64,000 bases of DNA from Gordonia terrae (lineage in GTDB: Bacteria > Actinomycetota > Actinomycetes > Mycobacteriales > Mycobacteriaceae): assembly GCF_001698225.1 (NCBI RefSeq), contig NZ_CP016594.1, positions 992,001 through 1,056,000 on the forward strand. The letters run 5' to 3'. Made by a program: the position numbers and the translations under genes. Below the pieces are notes generated by a model that was not told where the DNA came from, searched no databases, and saw only the letters and a list, made by a program, of their open reading frames with translations. Below, piece by piece: positions 16,415 through 24,408 of this stretch. Position 1 is the first letter of the stretch. The number at the start of each line of letters is the position of its first letter.

Positions 16415-17391
16415 TCAACACCAATCCCTCAATCCCCGACGTCTTGGTCATCGGCAGGGTCTGTATCGACATCTACCCAGAACAGTTCGGCGTCGGACTG
16501 GCAGACATCTCGAGCTTCAGCAAATCGATCGGAGGCAGCGCCACCAACGTGGCAGTGGCTGCCGCACAATTGGGCAACTCGGTGCGCCTGGTCACCCGTA
16601 TCGGCGACGACCCGTTCGGGGAGTATGCCCGCGCCGAGCTCAAACGCCTGGGCGTGGACAACACCGGCATCACCCCGGTGTCCGGACTGAAGTCGGTACT
16701 GACGTTCTGCGAGGTGTTCCCGCCCGACGATTTCCCGCTGTACATCTACCGCGAACCCACCGCCCCTGACATGTACCTCGACGAGGCCGATCTCCCGCTC
16801 GACGAGGTCGAACGAGCCCCGATCTTCTGGGCAACGGCGACGGGACTCTCTCGGGAACCGAGCCGGTCTGCCCACCACACGGCATGGAATCGGCGGAACC
16901 GCCGGTCGAACACGATCCTCGATCTGGACTACCGACCCATGTTCTGGGACGACGAGCACCATGCGCACACCGCGGTGTCCGAGGCCCTCGACCATGTCAC
17001 CGTCACCGTCGGCAATCTCGAGGAATGCCGGGTGGCAGTAGGGGAGAGCGACCCCGATCGCGCAGCCGAGGCTCTGCTCGACCGCGGTGTGGAGCTGGCG
17101 ATAGTCAAAATGGGGCCGAATGGCGTGATGGCACGTACTCGATCCGAACGTATTGTCTCGCAACCGATTCCTGTAGACGTCGTCAATGGTCTGGGAGCTG
17201 GCGACGCCTTCGGAGGGGCGTTGTGTCATGGCCTCCTGCGCGGCATGCCCCTACAGATGACGCTCGATATGGCCAACGCAGCGGGTGCTCTGGTCGCCAC
17301 CCGACCGCAGTGCTCCCTGGCGATGCCCACCCTGTCCGATCTCATGGATTTCGCCGACCAAGCAGCAACCACGCGTAGCGGCCGCGGGTAA
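16411..17391 (+). CDS. iolC: PfkB-family 5-dehydro-2-deoxygluconokinase (IolC-like)
   Basis: This is a 326-residue ribokinase-like sugar kinase. It matches IolC in several blocks: VIGRVCIDIYPEQFGVGL, IGGSATNVAVAAAQLG, DDPFGEYARAEL, TFCEVFPPDDFPLYIYR and the ATP/catalytic motif VNGLGAGDAFGGAL with its base Asp. It would phosphorylate 5-dehydro-2-deoxy-D-gluconate, the ring-opened intermediate of myo-inositol catabolism, before aldolase cleavage. The ATGA overlap with the aldolase gene shows tight coupling of these consecutive steps. Other iol enzymes for ring opening are not found in the window, so a related deoxy-keto sugar substrate is possible. Confidence 0.87.
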   Translation: MINTNPSIPDVLVIGRVCIDIYPEQFGVGLADISSFSKSIGGSATNVAVAAAQLGNSVRLVTRIGDDPFGEYARAELKRLGVDNTGITPVSGLKSVLTFCEVFPPDDFPLYIYREPTAPDMYLDEADLPLDEVERAPIFWATATGLSREPSRSAHHTAWNRRNRRSNTILDLDYRPMFWDDEHHAHTAVSEALDHVTVTVGNLEECRVAVGESDPDRAAEALLDRGVELAIVKMGPNGVMARTRSERIVSQPIPVDVVNGLGAGDAFGGALCHGLLRGMPLQMTLDMANAAGALVATRPQCSLAMPTLSDLMDFADQAATTRSGRG

Positions 17392-17413
17392 TCGGGCGCA
17401 GCACACCAACGAT

Positions 17414-17438
17414 CGCACCGGCCTCGACAGCCGGTGCG
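17414..17438 (+). other. Intercistronic hairpin before the second Gfo/Idh gene
   Basis: CGCACCGGC and GCCGGTGCG pair perfectly (9 bp, 7-base loop) in the 66-bp gap of the operon, ending two bases before the GAAGGAGA ribosome site. It may limit read-through, protect the upstream mRNA or affect initiation of the next gene. Confidence 0.5.
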
Positions 17439-17457
17439 CTGAAGGAGAAACACTGTC

Positions 17458-18597
17458 ATGACCGACATCAACGTCGCGATCATCGGCGGGGGCGGCTTCA
17501 TGGGTTATGCCCACAGCCTCGGGTGGGCGCTTGCGCCCATCACCGCCGACACCGGCGCCACCGTCCGCAAAGCGGTCCTGGTCGAAGCCGACCAGGACCG
17601 TGCCAAGACCGCAGCGAGCCGTCTCGGCTGGGATGAGTGGTCCGCCGACTGGCGGGAAGTGATCGCCCGCGACGACATCGACGTGGTCGACATCGTCACC
17701 CCGCCGGCATCCCACGCCGAGATCGCCATAGCCGCACTGGCTGCCGGCAAGCACGTGTTCGTCGAGAAGCCCATCAGCAACAGTCTTGCCGACGCCGAAC
17801 TCATGCAGTCAGCGGCGGCCGCGAGCACAACGGTCAGCCAGGTCGGGTTCAACTACCGTCATGCAGCAGCGATGTCCTTCGTCAAACGAATGCTCGATGA
17901 CGGCACACTCGGTCACCCGCTCCAGTTCCGCGCTCACTACACACAGGACGTCGGGGCTCTCGGGCGCGTACTGAGCGGCTGGCGCGCAAAGAAAGGGGCC
18001 GGCGGGTCGGGTGTGACGGGCGATATCGGTTCCCACATCATCGATCTCGCGTCATACCTCGTGGGAGACATCGAGTCGGTCACCGCGATTGTCGGTGCCA
18101 AGGATCCGGCGGAGAACTCCGCCTGGCTACCTGATCGCGAGAGGCGCGAGGGAGAGTATCTCGACGATGCCGCACTGTGGATGACCAAGTTCCGCAACGG
18201 CGCCATTGGATCATTCGCAGCCACCGTGTACGCATCCGGCCGTAAGAACCGGATGTTCTTCGAGCTCGAATGCACCCGCGGCACCGTCGAATTCGACTGG
18301 AATCACTCCGATCAGGTCAAGCTGAGTCTGATCGACGACGATCCCGACAAGCAGGGCTTCCGCACGGTCAACCTCAACGAGAACCATGAGGACTACTGGT
18401 ACCCCCTCGGCGGCATGGGGTCCGGGTATGTCGACGACGCCGCCCTACAACTCCAGAAATTTGTCCGAGCAATCGTCGAAAACCGGCCAGGATCACCTGG
18501 TTTCGCGGAAGCCACACGAACTCAACGCATCATCGAGGCCGTCATGCGTTCCGCCGACAGCCACGAGTGGGTCACGGTGGACGAGGTCACCTCATGA
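17458..18597 (+). CDS. Gfo/Idh/MocA-family oxidoreductase
   Basis: This 379-residue NAD(P)-dependent dehydrogenase has the dinucleotide loop VAIIGGGGFMGYAHSLG, the catalytic EKPISN segment (HVFVEKPISNSLADAE) and a GDIGSHIIDLASYLVGDI block carrying the active-site His. This arrangement is typical of inositol/sugar dehydrogenases. It starts with ATG behind AAGGAG. The stop overlaps the ATG of the isomerase gene. It is the second family member in the operon, and the pair may carry out an oxidation and a reduction on epimeric intermediates. Substrate is not assigned. Confidence 0.9.
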   Translation: MTDINVAIIGGGGFMGYAHSLGWALAPITADTGATVRKAVLVEADQDRAKTAASRLGWDEWSADWREVIARDDIDVVDIVTPPASHAEIAIAALAAGKHVFVEKPISNSLADAELMQSAAAASTTVSQVGFNYRHAAAMSFVKRMLDDGTLGHPLQFRAHYTQDVGALGRVLSGWRAKKGAGGSGVTGDIGSHIIDLASYLVGDIESVTAIVGAKDPAENSAWLPDRERREGEYLDDAALWMTKFRNGAIGSFAATVYASGRKNRMFFELECTRGTVEFDWNHSDQVKLSLIDDDPDKQGFRTVNLNENHEDYWYPLGGMGSGYVDDAALQLQKFVRAIVENRPGSPGFAEATRTQRIIEAVMRSADSHEWVTVDEVTS

Positions 18598-19613
18598 GCC
18601 TGACCATGCGATGGAGCACCGACCTCGTCACCTATTTCGCGTCGTCGTACTGGGGCATGGCGCCCGACCTGCCGCACGATGCATTCGAGCGTGAGGTCGA
18701 CGCCGATCCGAAGCCGTTCTTCGATCGAATGCTCGACGCCGCCGCTGAAGTCGGGTTGAGCGGAATCGAGCTCGCGCCCGTACCCGGGGGATGGGTCAAC
18801 GCATTGCGTTCGTACGGTTCGGCTGCGGCGTTCAAGAGCGAACTCGATCGTCGGGGGCTCCAGATGTCGTCGAGCTATGTTCTGCCGGTCTTGCTCAAAG
18901 CGGTCCTCGACGCACCAGACGCGCCGGCACGTCGCGAAGCCGAGCGTGCGCTGCACGACGATACGGCGGCACATGCGGCATTTCTCCGGGAGGTGGGTTG
19001 CTCGACCCTAGTGACCAGCACGATTCCCCGGGCGGAATTCTCCGACGTTGTCGGAGTCCCAGCTCCGGCAGCGGACTTCGACGCCCCCGCTGACAGCGCC
19101 CTGCTCGCCGAGATCGCCGATCTGCTGAACGGTATCGGAGCGGTGGCCGCAGCAGAAGGCGTGCATGTCGCCGTTCACACCGACGCGTACTCCCTGGCCT
19201 CGCGCACAGCGGATATCGACAGCCTCATGTCCGCGACTGATCCCGACACGGTGAAGTTGTGTATTGACGCCGGTCATATTGCTCTCGACGGCGGGGATCC
19301 ACTGGCCGTCGTCGAGAAACACTCCACGCGCGCCCCCGTCCTGCACTGGAAAGACTGCGCGATGCACCTTCCGCCGCACACGCTGAGCGGACCGCCCATG
19401 GCCAGGCACGACGAGATGATCAAGTACTTCCGCGTCCTGGGTTCCGGCGACGGAGTCGTCGACTGGCGTGCATGGACGAAGCTCCTCGATCGCAATGACT
19501 GGGAGGGCTGGGCGGTGGCCGAGATAGACATGTCGCCGGACCCGCAACGCGAGATCCTGCAGGGCATCGACTTTTTCAACCGCGAACTCGCCGGTGACCG
19601 CCACCGCCTCTGA
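18594..19613 (+). CDS. Sugar phosphate isomerase/epimerase-like TIM-barrel protein
   Basis: This 339-residue xylose-isomerase-like (AP endonuclease 2 family) barrel resembles IolE, IolH and related epimerases or dehydratases. Metal-ligand-bearing blocks are LSGIELAPVP, HVAVHTDAYS, KLCIDAGHIALDGGDP, HWKDCA and WAVAEIDMS. The ATG at 18594 overlaps the preceding stop by four bases, showing translational coupling. In the operon it is the best candidate for the keto-cyclitol dehydratase or isomerase step. It is not close enough by eye to name iolE with confidence. Confidence 0.83.
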   Translation: MSLTMRWSTDLVTYFASSYWGMAPDLPHDAFEREVDADPKPFFDRMLDAAAEVGLSGIELAPVPGGWVNALRSYGSAAAFKSELDRRGLQMSSSYVLPVLLKAVLDAPDAPARREAERALHDDTAAHAAFLREVGCSTLVTSTIPRAEFSDVVGVPAPAADFDAPADSALLAEIADLLNGIGAVAAAEGVHVAVHTDAYSLASRTADIDSLMSATDPDTVKLCIDAGHIALDGGDPLAVVEKHSTRAPVLHWKDCAMHLPPHTLSGPPMARHDEMIKYFRVLGSGDGVVDWRAWTKLLDRNDWEGWAVAEIDMSPDPQREILQGIDFFNRELAGDRHRL

Positions 19614-19642
19614 CCCGCGCCATTCCGACGCTAGGACGAATC

Positions 19643-20944
19643 ATGACCAAGATCAGACAACCTGCCACACAGAGGCCTCGTCGACTCGTGATGTCCCGTA
19701 TCGCAACATTCTTCGGCTTCTTTCAGCTGGGCGCAGTCATCCTGATGTGGTCGACCAGCACAACGTCGCTGCGGCATAACCTTGGGTGGCAAGGTGACGA
19801 CGGCGACGCCAGCTTCGGCTCGCTGGCGTTCGCTCTCGGCTTGGGTTTCGCCATCGGGTGTGCCGTGTCGGGACCGATCATCGACCGTTGGGGATGCCGC
19901 GCTGTCGCCGTACCCGCCTTGACCGTGTACCCACTGCTCTACGTGCCGCTTGCTGTTCTCGACGGGATGGCAGTCCTGCTCGCGACGGGACTGATGGCGG
20001 GGATCCTCCGCGGCTTCGTCGACATCGTCATCAACGTCAATGGCGTTGAACTGGAGCGCCACTACCGGCGACCCATCATCTCCTCCTTTCACGCCGCCTA
20101 TCCCGCCGGTGGTTTCGTATTCGGGATCATCGGCAGCGCCTTCGCGCGGACGTTCACCGAGAGTGCGTTGGTCCCGTTCTTGGTGATGGGCGTGGCGATG
20201 TCCGTGCTGGGGTTCGTTTTCGGCCGGATGTATCTCCGGCGAGACGAGGTGCTGCCGGATGAACAGTCGGACGGCTGGAGCGCCGACACCGACGTCGCGC
20301 CGAGTTCGGAGGCGAGTCCCGTTGCGAGAACCGCAGGATTCATCGGGTTGTCGGTGATGATCGGGTTCGGTCTGTTGGCGTTCGTGTCCTACCTTGCCGA
20401 GAACGCGGCCTACGACTGGGGGCAGGAGTTCGTGCGACGGACGCTCGATACCACGGCCGGTGCCGCGGGGATGGCCGTCACCGTGTTCTCCGGTGCGCAA
20501 TTCGTGGGCCGCGTGTTGGGTGACAAGGTCACTGAGCGTTTCGGGCAGAAGGCCGTCATGGCGGGTAGCGGAATCATCGGTGCCGCAGGTGCGGGATGCA
20601 TGATGACCGCCGCAGCCCCGGCGCAGGCGCTGGTGGGTTTTGCGCTGGTCGGCCTCGGTGTGTCCTGCATCGTTCCCATCATGTTGTCGGCTGCCGGCCG
20701 CATGGACCCACGTAACGCCGGCCGCAACATCGGGCTGGTCAACGCTGTTGGCGTAACGGGAATGTTCGTGGGGCCCGCCGCCATCACGGCTGTCGTCGAC
20801 GAGTGGGGCATCTCATGGATGCCGATACTCCCGCTCGGGTTGCTCCTGCTCATAGCGGTGGCCGGGCCCCTACTGATCCGGCGGGCTCCCCGATTCGAGA
20901 AGTCGGTTCCCACAACGGTTTCAGCCACGGCGGTGTCGTCGTGA
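19643..20944 (+). CDS. MFS transporter of the cyclitol/sugar operon
   Basis: This 433-residue carrier has about twelve membrane helices, starting with ATFFGFFQLGAVILMWSTS. The loop 2-3 region is GPIIDRWGCRAVAVP. A central cytoplasmic loop lies at about residues 195-230. It resembles the fucose permease-like branch, like the transporter at 4382-5620. It begins 29 bases after the isomerase stop and is the last metabolic gene of the operon, so it probably imports the operon's substrate. Which solute is unknown. Confidence 0.9.
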   Translation: MTKIRQPATQRPRRLVMSRIATFFGFFQLGAVILMWSTSTTSLRHNLGWQGDDGDASFGSLAFALGLGFAIGCAVSGPIIDRWGCRAVAVPALTVYPLLYVPLAVLDGMAVLLATGLMAGILRGFVDIVINVNGVELERHYRRPIISSFHAAYPAGGFVFGIIGSAFARTFTESALVPFLVMGVAMSVLGFVFGRMYLRRDEVLPDEQSDGWSADTDVAPSSEASPVARTAGFIGLSVMIGFGLLAFVSYLAENAAYDWGQEFVRRTLDTTAGAAGMAVTVFSGAQFVGRVLGDKVTERFGQKAVMAGSGIIGAAGAGCMMTAAAPAQALVGFALVGLGVSCIVPIMLSAAGRMDPRNAGRNIGLVNAVGVTGMFVGPAAITAVVDEWGISWMPILPLGLLLLIAVAGPLLIRRAPRFEKSVPTTVSATAVSS

Positions 20945-20990
20945 CACGTCTCAGCACATCCCGGCGGGCGCGTCCAGAAAGGTCGGTTAC

Positions 20991-21250
20991 GTGGCTTACG
21001 AAGACGTGGTGATCAACACGCTGATGCGCGCATTGGACAAGGCCGAACAACAAGAGCCTAGGTCAGCCGTCCCGGAGGAGCACCCCACGACCGATATCGA
21101 AACAGTCGACATCGGCTTGTCGGAGTCAGCGTCGAACTGTGCTCGGGCAACCGATCGTTCCTCCGCGTCGTGGACGACACACCGGCGACGCCGGTGGTGG
21201 TCGTGGAAGCGCTCGTCAACCAATTCATGAAACGACCTCTGCTGCTATGA
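20991..21250 (+). pseudogene. Small gene of unknown function, apparent frameshift
   Basis: From GTG 20991, behind AGAAAGG, an open frame encodes MAYEDVVINTLMRALDKAEQ and continues to VDIGL near 21117. There the coding character moves to another frame, which continues VGVSVELCSGNRSFLRVVDD through to a QFMKRPLLL ending at the TGA 21248-21250. That TGA overlaps the ATG of pntAA in ATGA fashion, as expected for a real coupled gene. One missing base near 21115-21122 would restore a protein of about 86 residues. It is either a genuine inactivation or a sequencing error. I do not recognise the family; it is mixed helix then strand and soluble. Confidence 0.6.
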
Positions 21251-22386
21251 GATCCGAACAGGAAGTGTGCTCCACATTGTTAGACGAAGAAGCGCGGGGT
21301 GCGCTCGTCGGTGTCGTGCGAGAGACGGCGGAGGGCGAACGACGGGTGGCGCTGGTCCCCAAGGTCGTGTCGTCGTTGGTGAGCAAGGGGATACAAGTGG
21401 TCGTAGAGGCCGGGGCGGGCCTCGGTGCGCTCATCCCGGATGAGCTCTACGTCGGGGCGGGCGCCGAGATCGGCAACCCCTGGTCGGCTGACGTGGTCGT
21501 CAAGGTGGCGCCGCCCTCGGAGATCGAGGTGGGCAAACTTGCGTCGGGAACCACCCTCATCGGCTTCCTGACGCCCCGCAACGCAGACACGTCCATTCCC
21601 GCGCTCGCCGCGGGCGGGGTCCACGCGTTCGCGGTGGAGGCGATCCCGCGCATCTCACGCGCACAGGTGATGGACGCCCTGTCCTCGCAGGCCAATGTGG
21701 CCGGTTACAAAGCGGTTCTGCTCGCGGCGTCGCAGTCGCCGCGGTTCTTCCCGATGCTGACCACAGCGGCGGGCACCGTGAAACCAGCCACCGTCCTGGT
21801 GCTCGGGGTCGGTGTCGCCGGGTTGCAGGCTCTCGCGACGGCCAAGCGTCTCGGCGCCCGTCCGACCGGGTACGACGTGCGTCCCGAGGTGGCCGATCAG
21901 GTGCGATCCGTGGGAGCGCAATGGCTCGAGCTCGGGATCGAGGCGGCGGGAGAGGGTGGGTACGCCCGTGAACTCTCCCACGGCGAGCGCGCCCAGCAGC
22001 AAGTGGCGCTCGAGAAGGCCATTTCGACGTTCGACGTAGTCATCACCACCGCATTGGTGCCCGGCCGACCCGCCCCGCGACTGGTCACGGCGGCGGCCGT
22101 GGCAGCCATGAAGCCGGGGAGCGTGATTGTCGACCTGGCGGGGGAGACGGGCGGAAACTGCGAACTCACCGAGCCCGGCCAGACCGTCGTGAAGAACAGT
22201 GTCACCATCTGCTCACCGCTGAACCTGCCGGCCACGATGCCCGAGCACGCCAGCGAGCTGTACTCGAAGAACGTGTCCGCGCTGCTGGAACTGATGCTCG
22301 ACGAGTCCGGCTCGTTGGCGCCGGACTTCGCCGACGAGGTTCTCGAGAAGTCCTGCGTCACCGGCCTACAACGCATGCGTTCGTGA
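21247..22386 (+). CDS. pntAA: NAD(P) transhydrogenase subunit alpha, domain I
   Basis: This 379-residue NAD(H)-binding subunit belongs to the split-type proton-translocating transhydrogenase. It shows the alanine-dehydrogenase-like fold: VGVVRETAEGERRVALVPK at the N-terminus, the dinucleotide loop VLVLGVGVAGLQALATAKRLGA, and PGSVIVDLAGETGGNCELT. It binds NADH, the hydride donor for NADP+ reduction. The ATG at 21247 overlaps the stop of the upstream frameshifted gene. Domain II follows as a separate gene after 141 bases with no obvious element. Peripheral on the cytoplasmic membrane face. Confidence 0.94.
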   Translation: MRSEQEVCSTLLDEEARGALVGVVRETAEGERRVALVPKVVSSLVSKGIQVVVEAGAGLGALIPDELYVGAGAEIGNPWSADVVVKVAPPSEIEVGKLASGTTLIGFLTPRNADTSIPALAAGGVHAFAVEAIPRISRAQVMDALSSQANVAGYKAVLLAASQSPRFFPMLTTAAGTVKPATVLVLGVGVAGLQALATAKRLGARPTGYDVRPEVADQVRSVGAQWLELGIEAAGEGGYARELSHGERAQQQVALEKAISTFDVVITTALVPGRPAPRLVTAAAVAAMKPGSVIVDLAGETGGNCELTEPGQTVVKNSVTICSPLNLPATMPEHASELYSKNVSALLELMLDESGSLAPDFADEVLEKSCVTGLQRMRS

Positions 22387-22527
22387 TCGTCCGTGTGCTG
22401 CTCAGAATCGCCGAGCAGTCGCTGTCAGCAGCTTTTGACCCCAGGTCGCCTCGCCGGCTGACGCGGGTCTGCGCTAGGCAAACCTCTTCAACCGATAGCG
22501 GTCCGATTCGATGGAGAACATCCCCTG

Positions 22528-22851
22528 ATGTACATGTCACTGCTCTCGAACATCGCGATCCTGGTTCTGGCCGGGTTCGTCGGGTTCGCCGTCATCTCCA
22601 AGGTGCCCAATACGCTGCACACGCCCCTGATGTCGGGTACCAACGCCATCCACGGCATCGTCGTTCTGGGTGCGCTCATCGTCCTCGGTCGGTTGCCCGA
22701 GGACGCGTCATGGGGCGTGCGGGGCATCGCGTTCGTCGCGCTGATCTTCGGCACCCTCAATGTGGTGGGCGGCTTCCTGGTCACCGACCGCATGCTGGGG
22801 ATGTTCAAATCCAAGGCCGCTCCGGTCGTGCGTGAGGGGGCCGACAAGTGA
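22528..22851 (+). CDS. pntAB: NAD(P) transhydrogenase alpha, membrane domain
   Basis: This 107-residue membrane protein has three hydrophobic helices: IAILVLAGFVGFAVISKVP, then IHGIVVLGALIVLG, then GIAFVALIFGTLNVVGGFLV. The HTPLMSGTNAIHGIV block is the signature of the PntA membrane region. It forms part of the proton channel with the PntB membrane domain. Translation starts at ATG 22528; the second ATG two codons later is possible. Its end overlaps the GTG start of pntB (GTGA). Confidence 0.93.
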   Translation: MYMSLLSNIAILVLAGFVGFAVISKVPNTLHTPLMSGTNAIHGIVVLGALIVLGRLPEDASWGVRGIAFVALIFGTLNVVGGFLVTDRMLGMFKSKAAPVVREGADK

Positions 22852-24293
22852 ACAACCTGGTGGCGGCTCTCTACATCGCATCCTTCGCCCTTTTCATCTA
22901 CGGACTGATGGGCCTGACCGGACCCAAGACTGCTGTGCGCGGCAACTGGATCGCGGCAATCGGCATGGGCGTGGCCGTCGTCGCCACGCTGATCGAGGTG
23001 CGTGAGACCGCCGCGACCAATTGGGTCTTGATCGCCGCGGGTCTGGCAATCGGTGTGATCCTCGGTGTTCCGCCGGCCAGGCGCACCAAGATGACGGCGA
23101 TGCCGCAATTGGTCGCACTGTTCAACGGGGTCGGGGGAGGCACGGTCGCTCTCATCGCATGGGCGGAGTTCCTCGAGACCGACGGCTTCTCGGCCTTCCA
23201 GCACGGCGAGGAACCGACGGTCCACATCGTCGTCGGCTCCCTGTTCGCCGCGATCGTCGGTTCGGTGTCATTCTGGGGGTCGCTGGTGGCGTTCGCCAAG
23301 TTGCAGGAATTGCTGAACAAAGAGGTCGAGAAGGCGTTTGTCGCCAGGGCGCGCACGTTCCAGGTACTGAACATGCTCCTCGTGTTGTCTGCGATCGCCG
23401 CGTCGGTGTGGATCGGCCTTCATGCGACACCTGGTGAGGGTACGGCCACCTGGTGGATCGTGGCCGTATTGATCGCTGCCGGACTGCTGGGTCTGTTCGT
23501 CGTGTTACCGATCGGCGGCGCGGACATGCCGGTGGTCATCTCGCTGCTCAACGCCCTGACCGGGCTTTCGGCGGCCGCCGCAGGCCTGGCGCTGAACAAC
23601 ACCGCGATGATTGTCGCGGGCATGATCGTCGGCGCGTCAGGCACCATCCTGACCAACCTGATGGCGACGGCGATGAACCGGTCGATACCAGCGATCGTGT
23701 TCGGTTCGTTCGGCGGAGCCGACGCGTCCGCGGCGGGCGCTGCGGCCGACGGGGGCGGCGGCACCGTGAAGTCCACATCCGCCGCGGACGCCGCAATCCA
23801 GATGGCGTATGCGTCGCAGGTGATCGTGGTCCCGGGTTACGGCTTGGCTGTCGCCCAGGCTCAGCACGCAGTGAAGGACATGGCGGCGATTCTCGAGTCG
23901 AAGGGCGTCGAGGTGAAGTACGCGATCCACCCGGTCGCCGGCCGTATGCCCGGTCACATGAACGTGTTGCTCGCCGAAGCGGACGTGGACTACGACTCGA
24001 TGAAGGAGATGGACGACATCAACGGCGAGTTCTCTCGAACCGATGTCACCCTCGTCATCGGCGCAAACGACGTCACCAACCCGGCCGCTCGCAACGATCC
24101 CAGTTCGCCCATCCACGGGATGCCGATTCTCGACGTAGACGAGTCGCGGTCGGTGATCGTACTCAAGCGGTCGATGAGTTCGGGCTATGCGGGTATCGAC
24201 AACCCGCTCTTCACCGCCGATCGCACCTCGATGCTGTTCGGAGACGCGAAGAAGTCCGTCCATTCGGTCATCGAGGAACTGAAGGCGCTCTGA
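22848..24293 (+). CDS. pntB: NAD(P) transhydrogenase subunit beta
   Basis: This 481-residue subunit has about nine membrane helices (residues 1-275) followed by the NADP(H)-binding domain III. MTAMPQLVALFNGVGGGTVA is the conserved membrane block. The nucleotide domain shows VIVVPGYGLAVAQAQHAV and the dinucleotide-cradle region HPVAGRMPGHMNVLLAEADV, then VTLVIGANDVTNPAA and VLKRSMSSGYAGIDNPLF. It uses the proton gradient to drive hydride transfer from NADH to NADP+, supplying NADPH. In this window that would feed the P450, SDR and reductase systems, although this link is inferred from neighbourhood only. Confidence 0.95.
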   Translation: MNNLVAALYIASFALFIYGLMGLTGPKTAVRGNWIAAIGMGVAVVATLIEVRETAATNWVLIAAGLAIGVILGVPPARRTKMTAMPQLVALFNGVGGGTVALIAWAEFLETDGFSAFQHGEEPTVHIVVGSLFAAIVGSVSFWGSLVAFAKLQELLNKEVEKAFVARARTFQVLNMLLVLSAIAASVWIGLHATPGEGTATWWIVAVLIAAGLLGLFVVLPIGGADMPVVISLLNALTGLSAAAAGLALNNTAMIVAGMIVGASGTILTNLMATAMNRSIPAIVFGSFGGADASAAGAAADGGGGTVKSTSAADAAIQMAYASQVIVVPGYGLAVAQAQHAVKDMAAILESKGVEVKYAIHPVAGRMPGHMNVLLAEADVDYDSMKEMDDINGEFSRTDVTLVIGANDVTNPAARNDPSSPIHGMPILDVDESRSVIVLKRSMSSGYAGIDNPLFTADRTSMLFGDAKKSVHSVIEELKAL

Positions 24294-24408
24294 CCAACCT
24301 GATCTGGGAACAGTCATGAGCCGGGTACCCGGCGAGCCGCCGACGACCCCGCCCCGCCGACCACGTCACGCGGGATGCGGCCTCGACATAGCTTCAGGAG
24401 GAACCACA

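Noticed and set aside
15506..17391. Sulfoquinovose (sulfo-EMP) pathway, suggested by the YihT-like aldolase
   Set aside because: The adjacent kinase is IolC-like, not YihV-like, and no sulfoquinovosidase or YihU-type reductase is present, so a cyclitol-type route is preferred.
24320..24333. 14-bp perfect palindrome GCCGGGTACCCGGC before pyk
   Set aside because: Self-complementary GC-rich words of this length are expected by chance in such DNA, and it is not matched elsewhere in the window; kept only as a note.
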